Assembly (NCBI RefSeq): GCF_001050195.2
Contig: NZ_DF967965.1
Location: 2,691,970 to 2,754,352, forward strand
DNA: 62,383 nucleotides
Reading direction: 5' to 3'
Origin: Anaerolinea thermolimosa
Lineage (GTDB): Bacteria > Chloroflexota > Anaerolineae > Anaerolineales > Anaerolineaceae
In this document: positions 1 through 8,789 of the stretch, one piece after another
Numbering within the stretch: the first letter of the stretch is position 1
How the letters are laid out: every line of letters begins with the position of its first letter
Made by a program: the position numbers and the translations under genes
Notes under the pieces: model-generated
What the model saw: the letters and a program-made list of their open reading frames with translations, nothing else
Told to the model about the DNA's origin: nothing
Databases searched by the model: none

Positions 1-266
1 CCAACACGCCTACCATTACCAACACCCCCACCATCACCAACACCCCCACCATCACGCTGACGCCTTCGAAGACGCCCACGCGCACACCCACTCCCACGCG
101 CACCAACACGCCTACCCCGACGAACACCTTCACCCCCACACCCACCCTGCGGTTCACGCTGACCTATACCATCGCCCCGACCAAGACCCAGACGCCCACC
201 CCCACCAAGACACCCATCACGCCTTCGCCCACCATCGGTTGTCCGCCCGACCTGCCGTGCCCGTGA
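1..266 (+). CDS. C-terminal Thr/Pro-rich tail of an exported protein (5' end outside window)
   Basis: An open frame runs in from the left edge (first full codon at base 3) and stops at TGA 264-266. About 87 codons are visible. The peptide is almost entirely Thr, Pro, Asn, Ile and Lys in short units such as NTPTIT and TPTPT, and ends [10 protein letters not shown] with two cysteines. Such tails in this lineage are extracytoplasmic linkers or wall-spanning stalks of surface proteins; the functional domain would lie upstream of the window. The nucleotide repeats (accaacacccccaccat units) make the stretch prone to length variation. No function can be assigned to the missing part. Confidence 0.7.
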   Translation, partial: NTPTITNTPTITNTPTITLTPSKTPTRTPTPTRTNTPTPTNTFTPTPTLRFTLTYTIAPTKTQTPTPTKTPITPSPTIGCPPDLPCP

Positions 267-285
267 TGAGGTAATCACTCCTTCA

Positions 286-321
286 GGAGTGTTCCCCCGG
301 TATTCTCCGGGGGAACACTCC
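286..321 (+). terminator. Strong hairpin after the Thr/Pro-rich gene
   Basis: Bases 286-300 (GGAGTGTTCCCCCGG) pair perfectly with 307-321 across a 6-base loop, a 15-bp stem. It begins 20 bases after the stop codon of the upstream gene. No T-tract follows, so it is either a weak intrinsic terminator or an mRNA-stabilising 3' hairpin. The left arm can also pair with CACTCCT just upstream (276-282), giving a competing smaller hairpin. Confidence 0.55.
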
Positions 322-400
322 CCCGAAGGAACCAGACTACTTTTGATAGAAAGGCAGACTCACCCGCCGGGGCCCTACTCCGGTGCCACAGGCTGTGCCC

Positions 401-1213
401 ATGAACCAGGCCCTTCCGTCGTACAGACTTTCCTCACTCACCGTGCCCGTCATCGCGGCAGGGCTGGCGGTGGGGGCCGGTTTGCTTGCCGCCCCGCACC
501 TCCCGATGCTCGAGCTGTTCCACCTGCTCACTTCACTGGCTTATCTCCTGCTTCTTTTCAGCGTCATCACACTCGCCACGGCGCTGGGCGCGTTGCGCGC
601 CCGCATCGGCACACCCTTTTCCTTCCCCCTCCTCCTTCTGCTGGGATATGCCCTGCCTGCTCTGGCCGGCTGGCTGCCGGTGCTCCTGCTGGAGCGCCCC
701 ATTCCCCTGGCCGGGCCGGGCCTGCTCTGGATTCCGGCCACCCAGGCCGCCGCGCTGACGCTCCTCTTCCCGCTCCTGCCTCCCGCTCCCGTCGTGCCGG
801 AAAACCGGCCTGCGGGGTCTTCAGCCCGGGCGCTTTTCTGGGGGCTGGGGTTAGGGCTGGCATTCGCTTTCCTCTTTCAGCTGGCCGGAACCGGGTTACC
901 CGCCCTCACCCCGCCCGGAGAGCGGCTTTCAGGCCTCCATCTGACGCTGGCGCTTCTGGCGGCGGTCGGGATGGCCTTTCACAGCGCGCGGTTACTGCGC
1001 GGGCAGTGGCTGCGCCGTCCCGCCGGTTGGTTGCCTCACGCTCTGCTGGCAGGCGCGCTTACCTTTCGGCCTCTGACCTTCCTCCCGGCGGCGGTCGCCG
1101 CCTGTCTGTTTTCCTGGCTGGCCGGTCAGGAAGGCCAGGTGTGCCCGGCCATGCTGGCTCACCTGGCCTTTAACCTGAGCGCATTGCTCCTGTCCAGCTC
1201 TTTGATCCATTGA
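401..1213 (+). CDS. Multi-pass membrane protein, possibly a degenerate CPBP-family member
   Basis: The protein has about 270 residues and roughly eight hydrophobic segments, so it is an integral membrane protein. Its last helix contains PAMLAHLAFN, which resembles the final His/Asn motif of CPBP (CAAX protease and bacteriocin-processing) membrane proteins. The first CPBP motif (EExxxR) is not visible, so peptidase activity is doubtful. The start is uncertain: an in-frame GTG lies at 383 and ATG at 401, and neither has a good ribosome-binding site; I prefer ATG 401, which places the first helix about 12 residues in. The gene ends 16 bases before the FG-GAP gene and is probably cotranscribed with it. 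It could equally be an unrelated membrane protein. Confidence 0.55.
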   Translation: MNQALPSYRLSSLTVPVIAAGLAVGAGLLAAPHLPMLELFHLLTSLAYLLLLFSVITLATALGALRARIGTPFSFPLLLLLGYALPALAGWLPVLLLERPIPLAGPGLLWIPATQAAALTLLFPLLPPAPVVPENRPAGSSARALFWGLGLGLAFAFLFQLAGTGLPALTPPGERLSGLHLTLALLAAVGMAFHSARLLRGQWLRRPAGWLPHALLAGALTFRPLTFLPAAVAACLFSWLAGQEGQVCPAMLAHLAFNLSALLLSSSLIH

Positions 1214-1229
1214 ATCCGGAGTCGAACCC

Positions 1230-4200
1230 ATGCGATTGAAAATCTCATCCTCTCACCTCTTCCGCGTCCTGGCGGCGGGCCTGCTGGGTGCCACCCTCAC
1301 CTCTGCCCTGCCCGCCCGGGCCGCCCCCGCATCCGCACCCACCCCGCCTTCTCCGGCTCCCATTTATCTCCAGGGAGGCCCTCCCCTTGCCGACCTGAAG
1401 CTGGGGATGTACTCGGGCTTCACCCTGGGTGATATTGATGGCGACGGCGACCCCGATGCGCTGGCAGGTGAGATGAGCGGCCGCCTGGTGCTTTACCGCA
1501 ACGCCGGCGGTCCCAATGTGGGCGCCGCATTTTACCGCCTGCCCGATAACCTTTACCCCGGCGGGCTCCTTGCCATCGACTACGCCCCTCCGGGCTCTTC
1601 CACTTACGTCCACCCCGAGCTGGTCGATAACGACCGCGACGGCGACCCCGACCTCTTCATCGCCGCGGTAAACCGCACCCAGTCACCCCCAAAACTGGTC
1701 ATCGAGTATTACCAGAACGACGGCGGCACCTTTAATAAAGTCTCCGGCACCACCCCCAATGTACCTTCTATCGTCGGCATCACCGAAACCGGTTCACCCG
1801 GGCTAAACTGCCGCATCACCAGCCCACCGGAATACGATAGCAACAACTGGAGCAAAGAGATCATCACCCTGGCCGTCGGCGATCTCACCGGAGACAATAT
1901 TCTGGATGCGGTCGTGGGAGTGATTTATTCCACCGACACAGGCGCACAATACGAACTGCTCATTTATAAAGGCGTGGCGCCAGGGGTCGACCGGCGCTGC
2001 CCGGTTTTGATCAGCAATTACACCAGCCAGCCGCAGGAACTGCGCCTGCCCGGCGCGCGGCCCTTCCCTGAGCTCTTCGACGCCGATAGCGACGGCGACC
2101 TGGACCTCTTTGTGGGCCTCGCCAGCGGCGTGGTGCGCTACTTTGAGAACACCGGCACCCCCACCAGCCCCACCTTCACCCTGCGCACCGGCCCTGCTAA
2201 CCCCCTCAACCCCCCCGGCACCACCGACCCCCTTGCCGAGCCCGACTTTGGCGCCTACGTGGTGCCCGAATTCGGCAACCTGACCCTCGACCGCCACCCG
2301 GATTTCGCCGCCCTCTCTGGCGATGGCCAGGTCTTTGCCATGCGCTACGACCCCTCGCCAGAGGTCAAGCACTTTGTCCCCTGGCTCACCCCGGCAGATT
2401 TTCTCATGCCGCTCGATTCCGGCGGGCGCATCTTTGGAGTGGATGAAGGGGCGGGTATGGTCACCTTTGCCGACCTCGACGGTGACGGCGACCCCGATGC
2501 CCTCACCGGCGGCAAGGACGGGGCCATCCGCAATTACAGGAACCTGCTGAAGGAAACCGGCGAGCGCCGCTTTGTAGAACTGAAGGGCAATGCGCGCTGG
2601 TTCCCCGCCGACCCGGGGGCTTTCCCCTATGGCGCACCTCTCCTGGCGGACTTCGACCACCAGCAGGGAGGATTTGACGATTACGACCTGGTCATTGCCG
2701 CCCAGTTGCCCGATGGTCTCTGCCCGGCGATCTCCACCGCGCCAGCGGGCACCGGAGGCCTGCCCGGCAGTACGGGCGCACTTGCCACCGAGGGTTTCTC
2801 TCTCTCCACCGAATCGCGCCAGGCTTCCCCCCTGCCACCGGATGTGCCGCTTGCCACCGGGGTTACCGGCGGGGTGACAACCCAGGGCACAGGCGTCTGG
2901 CGGCTGTGCTACTACGAGAACGAGGGCACCGCCTCTCAGCCCAACTTCCAGTTGAACGCATCCGATAGCAGCGGGCGCTACGACCCGTTTGTTGACCCCA
3001 ACACTGGCCAGCCTCTCTCCATCTCCGGCGAGTACCTCGCCCCGGCCGCAGTGGCCGCCGACGATTACGAAACCTACCCCGACCTCATCCTTGGTACCAG
3101 AGCCGGTGGATTAATTTATCTGCACAACCTGGGTGGAGACGATGGCCCCCTCTTTGAAATCGGCAACCCTGCAGACCTCGGCCTGGACACACTCTCCATT
3201 CCCTTCGGCACACCTGTCTTCCAGGACCTCGATGGCGACACCAGCCCTGACCTGGTCATCGGTACTGCCGATGGCCGCGTGCGCGTCTTCCACAACGACC
3301 AGACACCCGATGATCCCGGCAGCAACGCCAATTACCCCATCGGCCCCTTCACCGAGATCACTGGTGCCGATAACCCCTTTGCTTTCCTTGAACTCGGGCA
3401 GTACGCCGCCCCCACCTTCGCCGACCTGGATAGCGACGGCGACCCCGACCTGATCACCGGCAGTGTGCTCAACACCTTCCGCTTTTATGAGAACGTCACC
3501 CCTGCTGTGCCGCCCGCCAGCCCCCTGGCCTTTGTGGACTACCGCTTCAACCCCCTGGGAGCGGTTATCCCCCCCAACCAGTACGAAGCCTTCTATTCTC
3601 GCTCGGTCAACTTTGGCGACGTGGACGGCGATTCTGATCTGGACGCCTTCGTGGGCAGTGACAGTGGTCTTGATTACTATCGCAACCTCGGCACACCCAC
3701 GCGAGCGGTGTTCCGCCTTCAACCCCCGGAGCGCAACCCGCTTTCCTCCATTCCCACTCCTTTTGGGGTCAGTAACGTTACTTTTGCCGACACCCACCCC
3801 AATTACCCCGGAACCGAGGCTTATGTCAGCGGTTACTTGAATGGGAAAGGCTATATCCGCGGATATTATTACGATACCAGCGCCGGGAGCTTCACCCCCC
3901 TTCCCAGCCAGCCCTTCCCTTCCACCAGCACATCTTTCGGGTTCTACACCAATTACGAGGTCGGCACGCGCATCACCTTTTTCCCCAGCGAGAGTTACCC
4001 CTGTCTTGACGCCTTCATCACCCTGGGGTCTTTTGCTTCCAGCGGATACAGCTCCTATTATGCCGTGACCCAATTCCTCTGCGGGGGATTGGACTCGAAC
4101 AGCGAGCCAATCTATACCCTTCCAACAAGCGTCTCGGAATTTGAAGAAAATATTGCTGTGGTTTCTAACCCCTTCTACTACCTCAACTGGCGCCCGCAAA

Positions 4201-4559
4201 ATACGCAAGCTCCCTTCAACAACCAGCCCTATTTCGACAACGGCGAATGGAACGGCACCCTCGCCGGGCCTTCTACCTGGTGGTTTGGCAACAACCTGGG
4301 CGAAGTGCAAACCCTGCTTCACGCCTTCTACGATGCGAACTCCGACGCCTATTACATCAACCGCGTGACCGACAACCGCGATCCCTTCCGCGGCGTGCGC
4401 CTCCCCAATCCCACCGTGCCCACCGCCGCCGATACCAACGGCGATGGCTTTGTGGAGGCTTACATCGGTTCAGCCAGCGGCGCCATCCTCTACCTGGAGG
4501 GGAGTGCCACCCCGCCGCCTTCCGAACGGAACGTGTACCTCCCTCTGATTCGCAAATAA
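1230..4559 (+). CDS. Large secreted FG-GAP/VCBS-repeat protein with C-terminal VYLPLI motif
   Basis: A protein of 1109 residues. Residues 1-31 form a signal peptide (basic start, hydrophobic core, cleavage near LPARA). The mature chain carries about nine calcium-type loops of the FG-GAP/VCBS class, for example DIDGDGDPDAL, DNDRDGDPDLF, DADSDGDLDLF, DLDGDGDPDAL, DLDSDGDPDLI, DVDGDSDLDAF and DTNGDGFVEAY, each followed by a short Gly-rich strand. This periodicity is typical of beta-propeller adhesins and extracellular binding proteins. No catalytic domain is recognisable. The chain ends with a Pro-rich spacer and NVYLPLIRK, a motif seen again in the protein at 20539. A surface binding or scaffold role is inferred; the ligand is unknown. 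Confidence 0.85.
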   Translation: MRLKISSSHLFRVLAAGLLGATLTSALPARAAPASAPTPPSPAPIYLQGGPPLADLKLGMYSGFTLGDIDGDGDPDALAGEMSGRLVLYRNAGGPNVGAAFYRLPDNLYPGGLLAIDYAPPGSSTYVHPELVDNDRDGDPDLFIAAVNRTQSPPKLVIEYYQNDGGTFNKVSGTTPNVPSIVGITETGSPGLNCRITSPPEYDSNNWSKEIITLAVGDLTGDNILDAVVGVIYSTDTGAQYELLIYKGVAPGVDRRCPVLISNYTSQPQELRLPGARPFPELFDADSDGDLDLFVGLASGVVRYFENTGTPTSPTFTLRTGPANPLNPPGTTDPLAEPDFGAYVVPEFGNLTLDRHPDFAALSGDGQVFAMRYDPSPEVKHFVPWLTPADFLMPLDSGGRIFGVDEGAGMVTFADLDGDGDPDALTGGKDGAIRNYRNLLKETGERRFVELKGNARWFPADPGAFPYGAPLLADFDHQQGGFDDYDLVIAAQLPDGLCPAISTAPAGTGGLPGSTGALATEGFSLSTESRQASPLPPDVPLATGVTGGVTTQGTGVWRLCYYENEGTASQPNFQLNASDSSGRYDPFVDPNTGQPLSISGEYLAPAAVAADDYETYPDLILGTRAGGLIYLHNLGGDDGPLFEIGNPADLGLDTLSIPFGTPVFQDLDGDTSPDLVIGTADGRVRVFHNDQTPDDPGSNANYPIGPFTEITGADNPFAFLELGQYAAPTFADLDSDGDPDLITGSVLNTFRFYENVTPAVPPASPLAFVDYRFNPLGAVIPPNQYEAFYSRSVNFGDVDGDSDLDAFVGSDSGLDYYRNLGTPTRAVFRLQPPERNPLSSIPTPFGVSNVTFADTHPNYPGTEAYVSGYLNGKGYIRGYYYDTSAGSFTPLPSQPFPSTSTSFGFYTNYEVGTRITFFPSESYPCLDAFITLGSFASSGYSSYYAVTQFLCGGLDSNSEPIYTLPTSVSEFEENIAVVSNPFYYLNWRPQNTQAPFNNQPYFDNGEWNGTLAGPSTWWFGNNLGEVQTLLHAFYDANSDAYYINRVTDNRDPFRGVRLPNPTVPTAADTNGDGFVEAYIGSASGAILYLEGSATPPPSERNVYLPLIRK

Positions 4560-4633
4560 GCCGGAGGGAATGGCAAAACGGTGGGGCGCCGTGACCATAC
4601 CAGGGCAAAGCACCGCGCCCCACCACTTACAGC

Positions 4634-4639
4634 TATAAT
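4634..4639 (+). promoter_or_regulatory. -10 box for a likely leaderless kinase mRNA
   Basis: GC-TATAAT lies 7 bases before ATG 4647, so the transcript should start at or within a base or two of the start codon. No convincing -35 box is visible. This placement argues for ATG 4647 over the in-frame GTG at 4581. Confidence 0.55.
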
Positions 4640-4646
4640 ACTTTTT

Positions 4647-6854
4647 ATGGCGGCTAACCGATCTCCTCGTCTGAATCTGCCGGTAGCCGGGCTGGTTTTT
4701 CTGTTCATCCTTTACCTGGCCTGGCTCCTCTGGGCAGATCCTGACCCCCGGCAGGCTTTTTTAACCGGAGGGCTCACCCTGTGCTTCACGGCCAGCCTGC
4801 CGGCAACCTTCGCCTGGCAGACGTGGCGTGTACTTCCTTCCGGGCGTTTGCGGCGTGCCTGGAGATGGGTCGCCTTCGGGCTGGGGTTGTGGGCACTGGC
4901 TGCCGCATTGCGCCTGGGAATGGCCGCTCTCTGGCCGTCAGGGGTGAGTAACCGCTTCTCCCTCCCCGATATCCTCTGGGCTGGCGGGAATGCGCTCCTG
5001 GTGGTTGGCTGGCTGCTCTGGCCAGAGCAGAGTCGCTCTCTACACAGCCGATTGCAGTCTCTTTCGGCAGGGGTCATCACCTCGCTTTCAGCTCTGGCGC
5101 TGGCCTGGCTGGTGGTTCTTAAACCGCTTGCCAACGTCCCGGCACCGCGCCTGCTTTATCCTGCGCTTGATCTGGCACTCCTCATCCTCCTGCTCGATCT
5201 TTCTCTGCTTAAACGCGGCCCAACCTCTGGCCTCAGCCTGGCCTGGCTGGTTTCTGGCCTGGTTGCGCACACCATCAGCGATTGGAGCCTGGCTCTACTC
5301 ACTGCCGAAACAGGTTATCCCTTTGGCAGTCCCATCGGCATCGGGTGGGTGCTGGGCAACCTGCTCCTGCTGGGGTGGGTGTGGCAATCTGCCCGCGCCG
5401 TACCCGCCAGTGAAGAAGTTCCCGCGGGTCAACCCTTCCTCCAGCGTACCCTGGCCGGAGCGCAGGCCCTCGTGCCGCTTGTCCTCACCATCACCCTCGG
5501 CTGGTACACCCTCATCGAATGGCAGATCAACGGCCAACCCGACCCCATCGGGCTGTGGGGTACCATCCTGCTGGGCATGGCCCTCATCGGCAGCCAGGGA
5601 CTGCTTGCAGGCGAGCTGGAATACCAGAAATATGCCCGCCTGGTAGAAAGCCTTGCCGAGCCAGCCTTTATTTGCAGTGCCACAGGAGAACTCAGGCTGG
5701 TCAACCCCGCCTTTTTAGAGGTCTGTGGAGCCAGCCCGGAAGCACGCCTGCTCGGCCTTCCACTGGGGCAATGGGTGCAGCCCGCGCAGGCCGTGCCCGC
5801 CATGCTTCAGGCCGGTCTGCGCGGAGGCTGGTCGGGTGAGGTAACCCTGCAACGGGCAGATGGCACGCCTGTGCCGGTGATGCTCTCCCTGCGCCCCCTG
5901 CTGTGGGGGCGGCGTGAACAACTTGCCCTCGCCGGCACCGCCCATGACCTGAGCGAGATTAAACGCCAGCAGGCCGCCCTGCAGACCGCCTATGAACAGG
6001 TGGCCAGCGCCCACGCTGAACTGGGCCGCATGAACCTCATCCTCGAGGAGCGGGTGGCCGAGAAGACCGCCAGCCTCACCGAAGCCTATGCTCAACTGGA
6101 ACGTCAGAACCTGGCCCTGCAAAACCTCGACCGGTTAAAATCCGATTTCGTCTCCCTCGTTTCACACGAACTGCGCGCCCCGCTCACCAACATCAACGCT
6201 GGCATCGAGCTCCTCCTCGCCCGCCCCCGCAATCTGCCCGTCGCTGTACGCCGCACACTCCAGCTGGTGCAGGCCGAAATTCGCCGCCTGACGCACTTCA
6301 TCGAAACGATCCTCGATCTTTCCGCTTTAGACGCCGGTCGCGCTCCCGTCTACCCTGCTCCGCTGGATATCCATTCTGTCGTCAGCGCCATCCAGCGCCA
6401 GATGACCCACCTTCCCGGCGCTGAGCGCATTCACTGGAATCTCCCCTCCGCCCTGCCAGACTTTCTAGCCGATGAACGCGCTCTGACCAGTGTGCTTTTC
6501 CACCTGGTGGATAACGCCCTCAAATACGCTCCTGAAGGGCCGGTGGAGGTCACCGCCGGGATGCAGGACGGTCTGGGCTGGCTTTCTGTGCGCGATCACG
6601 GCCCGGGTATCGCCGAAGCTGACCTTCCCCTGCTCTTTACCCGCTTTTTCCGCGCCCGCTCTTCCGATGCGCAGACCGTCTACGGCCACGGGCTGGGTCT
6701 GTACATGGTTCAGCGCCTTCTGGAAGCGATGAATGGTACAATTAGGGTAGAAAATCATCCCGAAGGGGGTGCCCGTTTTATCTGCTGGCTGCCCCTCGCC
6801 CAGGAAGAGGAATCAGGGGAAGAACATGAGCTGGAAAATTCTGGCCGTGGATGA
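4647..6854 (+). CDS. PAS-domain sensor histidine kinase
   Basis: The protein has 735 residues from ATG 4647. Residues about 10-310 hold eight or nine hydrophobic segments forming a membrane sensor. A PAS domain follows (about 325-440), then a coiled coil (about 445-490). The dimerisation domain has the H-box SHELRAPL with His507 as phosphoacceptor. The ATPase domain has an N-box (DNALKYAP), G1 (DHGPGI), F-box region and G2 (GHGLGL), so all catalytic motifs are present. The response regulator gene starts inside the 3' end of this gene (29-base overlap), so the two form a translationally coupled two-component pair. The signal is unknown. An upstream GTG at 4581 would add 22 residues, but a -10 box sits between the two starts. 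Confidence 0.92.
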   Translation: MAANRSPRLNLPVAGLVFLFILYLAWLLWADPDPRQAFLTGGLTLCFTASLPATFAWQTWRVLPSGRLRRAWRWVAFGLGLWALAAALRLGMAALWPSGVSNRFSLPDILWAGGNALLVVGWLLWPEQSRSLHSRLQSLSAGVITSLSALALAWLVVLKPLANVPAPRLLYPALDLALLILLLDLSLLKRGPTSGLSLAWLVSGLVAHTISDWSLALLTAETGYPFGSPIGIGWVLGNLLLLGWVWQSARAVPASEEVPAGQPFLQRTLAGAQALVPLVLTITLGWYTLIEWQINGQPDPIGLWGTILLGMALIGSQGLLAGELEYQKYARLVESLAEPAFICSATGELRLVNPAFLEVCGASPEARLLGLPLGQWVQPAQAVPAMLQAGLRGGWSGEVTLQRADGTPVPVMLSLRPLLWGRREQLALAGTAHDLSEIKRQQAALQTAYEQVASAHAELGRMNLILEERVAEKTASLTEAYAQLERQNLALQNLDRLKSDFVSLVSHELRAPLTNINAGIELLLARPRNLPVAVRRTLQLVQAEIRRLTHFIETILDLSALDAGRAPVYPAPLDIHSVVSAIQRQMTHLPGAERIHWNLPSALPDFLADERALTSVLFHLVDNALKYAPEGPVEVTAGMQDGLGWLSVRDHGPGIAEADLPLLFTRFFRARSSDAQTVYGHGLGLYMVQRLLEAMNGTIRVENHPEGGARFICWLPLAQEEESGEEHELENSGRG

Positions 6855-7542
6855 CGACCCCACCCTGCTGCGCTTTCTGGAGGATTACCTCCGCGGGGAA
6901 AAATATGAGGTCTTCATTGCCAACAACGGCCCCGATGCTCTGCGCATCGCCTACCGCGAACATCCTGACCTGGTAGTGCTGGATGTGATGATGCCTGTCA
7001 TGGATGGCTGGGAAGTGTGCGCGCGCCTGCGCGAACTCTCCGATGTGCCCATCATCCTTCTCACGGCCAAATCCAGCGAAGCCGATAAACTCCGCGGCTT
7101 TCAACTCGGTGTAGATGATTACGTCACCAAGCCTTTCAGTTTTGCCGAGCTGACGGCGCGCATTCAGGCTGTGCTCTCCCGCACCCGCGCGCGCCAGACC
7201 AGCGAACGCCGCCTGCTTTATTTTGGTGAGTTCACCCTTGACCTTGACAAACGCGAGGTCTATCGGGGCAGTCAGCCTGTTCCGCTCACCCCCACCGAAT
7301 ATCGCCTGCTGGAAGTGCTGGTGCGCAACAAAGGGCGGGCAGTATCCGAAGACGAACTCAGCCAGCAGGTCTGGGGAGATTACTATCAGGGCGAACGCCC
7401 CGCCGTGCGGCGTTACATCTGGACCTTGCGCCAGAAATTTGAGGCCGATCCCAGCCACCCGCGCTGGATTCGCACCGTGCGAGGGTTTGGTTACCGTCTT
7501 GGCACTGGCACGGGTACCCTCCAGTTACCGGAAGAACCATGA
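6826..7542 (+). CDS. OmpR/PhoB-family response regulator
   Basis: The protein has 238 residues. The receiver domain (about 4-115) shows the acidic pocket (DDD at 9-11), phosphoacceptor Asp53 in VVLDVMMP, and the conserved Lys in TKPFSF. The C-terminal winged-helix domain (about 135-230) includes PTEYRLLEVLVRNKG and the typical end IRTVRGFGYRL. It is the partner of the kinase immediately upstream. The ATG at 6826 has GGGGA 5-9 bases before it and overlaps the kinase gene by 29 bases. An in-frame upstream start at 6769 would add a 19-residue tail that does not fit the family. Target promoters are unknown. Confidence 0.93.
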   Translation: MSWKILAVDDDPTLLRFLEDYLRGEKYEVFIANNGPDALRIAYREHPDLVVLDVMMPVMDGWEVCARLRELSDVPIILLTAKSSEADKLRGFQLGVDDYVTKPFSFAELTARIQAVLSRTRARQTSERRLLYFGEFTLDLDKREVYRGSQPVPLTPTEYRLLEVLVRNKGRAVSEDELSQQVWGDYYQGERPAVRRYIWTLRQKFEADPSHPRWIRTVRGFGYRLGTGTGTLQLPEEP

Positions 7543-7554
7543 AACAGGAGTGCT

Positions 7555-8574
7555 ATGAACTTAACGTTACACAACACCTTCCCGGACAGCCTGGAAACCG
7601 ACTGGAACCGGCTGGTCGAGCAGAATCACGTCCACGTTCCCTTCTTACGTTACGGCTACCTGCGCACCTGGTGGCAAACCCACGGCGGCGGAGAATGGCC
7701 CGAAGCGCAACTCGCCCTGGTCACCGCTGAGGAAGACAGGCGCCTGGTGGGGATTGCCCCGCTCTTCTACACTCCGGCGCATCAGGGTCTTGCCCGGTTG
7801 ATGCTGGTAGGCAGTGTGGAAGTATCCGATTACCTCGACCTCATCGTCGCCCAGGGAAGGCTAGAGCCTTTCCTCCAGGAGCTTTTACCCTTCCTCAAGA
7901 CAGCCAACCTGCCAGCCTGGCAGGCGCTCGACCTTTATAATATCTTTGATGACAGCCCCACCCTGCCAGCGTTGAAAAACGTCGCCAGCCACCTCGGCTG
8001 GAGCTATGAAGCCACACGTGTCTACCATTGCCCCTACATCCCCATCCCCGGCGACTGGGAAGCCTACCTGGCCAGCATTGATAAAAAACAGCGCCATGAA
8101 ATCAGGCGCAAAATTCGCCGCCTGGAGACTTCGGGCCTGCCCTTCCGCTGGTACCTAGTAAACGATCCGGCCACGCTGGATGACGAAATCACTGCCTTCC
8201 TCGCCCTCATGGAACAGGACGAAGAGAAAGCGCGCTTTCTCACCCCACCCATGCGCCAGTTCTTGCGCTCGGTCATCTGGTGGGCTTTCCGCGAAGGTTG
8301 TTTACATCTGGCTTTTCTTGAAATTGCGGGGCAAAAGGCCGCCTCCCAGCTCGCCTTTGACTACCTCAACCGTCTATGGGTGTACAACTCGGGTATCTCC
8401 GTAGCCCATATTGAATTCTCCCCGGGCTGGGTGCTGCTCGGCTACCAGCTTAAATGGTGTAACGAAACTCACCACGAAGCCTTTGATTTCATGCGCGGGG
8501 ATGAGGAATACAAATACCGCTTCGGCGCCATCGATCGCTTCCTGGAACGCGCCATCCTGACCCCGCCCATTTGA
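7555..8574 (+). CDS. GNAT-fold acyltransferase, CelD/BcsL (FemAB-like) type
   Basis: The protein has 339 residues and no signal peptide or membrane helix. The central and C-terminal part fits the acetyltransferase domain called Acetyltransf_6, found in CelD/BcsL proteins and related to FemAB: a basic segment KKQRHEIRRKIRRLE (about 178-192), a conserved helix around FLALMEQDEEKARFL, and the C-terminal stretch near DFMRGDEEYKYRFGA, close to the family's usual ending. Members acylate polysaccharides or use amino-acyl donors in wall assembly. It starts 12 bases after the response regulator with an AGGAG site. It may be part of the same operon, which would tie the two-component pair to envelope modification, but that is inference. 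Confidence 0.75.
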   Translation: MNLTLHNTFPDSLETDWNRLVEQNHVHVPFLRYGYLRTWWQTHGGGEWPEAQLALVTAEEDRRLVGIAPLFYTPAHQGLARLMLVGSVEVSDYLDLIVAQGRLEPFLQELLPFLKTANLPAWQALDLYNIFDDSPTLPALKNVASHLGWSYEATRVYHCPYIPIPGDWEAYLASIDKKQRHEIRRKIRRLETSGLPFRWYLVNDPATLDDEITAFLALMEQDEEKARFLTPPMRQFLRSVIWWAFREGCLHLAFLEIAGQKAASQLAFDYLNRLWVYNSGISVAHIEFSPGWVLLGYQLKWCNETHHEAFDFMRGDEEYKYRFGAIDRFLERAILTPPI

Positions 8575-8581
8575 GAGACCG

Positions 8582-8613
8582 GGCCGGGAGCCTCAGGGTT
8601 TCCCGGCCTTCTT
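8582..8613 (+). terminator. Intrinsic terminator of the 4647-8574 operon
   Basis: GGCCGGGA (8582-8589) pairs with TCCCGGCC (8601-8608) and is followed by TTCTTTTCTT. It lies just after the acyltransferase stop and overlaps the 3' end of the converging ccmD-like gene. Confidence 0.75.
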
Positions 8614-8763
8614 TTCTTCTTTCTGAAGCTCCTCTAAAAGCTGTTCTTCCTGACGCAGGTTACGGTGGCGCACCACCAGGCTGACAATGTAGATCAGCAT
8701 GACGCCAAAGATAACCGCATAACCGGCGATCATGTAAGCCACTGTATTGGCAGGTGTATCCAT
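8593..8763 (-). CDS. ccmD: CcmD-like small membrane protein
   Basis: The protein has 56 residues from ATG 8763, which has AAGAGG at proper distance; a longer frame to 8793 exists but overlaps ccmC. It has one membrane helix (about 10-33) followed by a strongly charged tail rich in Glu, Gln, Lys and Arg. This size, topology and position right after ccmC match CcmD, which holds the CcmABC complex together and helps release heme-bound CcmE. CcmD proteins are too divergent for a motif-based call, so position carries much of the weight. It is the last gene of the ccm operon. Confidence 0.7.
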   Translation of the reverse strand: MDTPANTVAYMIAGYAVIFGVMLIYIVSLVVRHRNLRQEEQLLEELQKEEKKAGKP

Positions 8764-8789
8764 AAAAACCTCTTTTCGCTTTCCCGTGC

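Noticed and set aside
1-240. Short tandem DNA repeats at the left edge as a microsatellite or CRISPR-like array
   Set aside because: The repeats keep codon phase and encode the Thr/Pro tail of an open frame; there are no spacers of constant length.
1803-2660. Long minus-strand open frames opposite the FG-GAP gene
   Set aside because: They mirror the Asp/Gly-rich repeats of the plus-strand gene, have no ribosome-binding site and show composition expected of antisense frames.
3111-4322. A 403-codon minus-strand open frame opposite the second half of the FG-GAP gene
   Set aside because: It is Val/Gly/Glu-rich, as the complement of Asp-rich repeat codons would be, with no family resemblance or signals.
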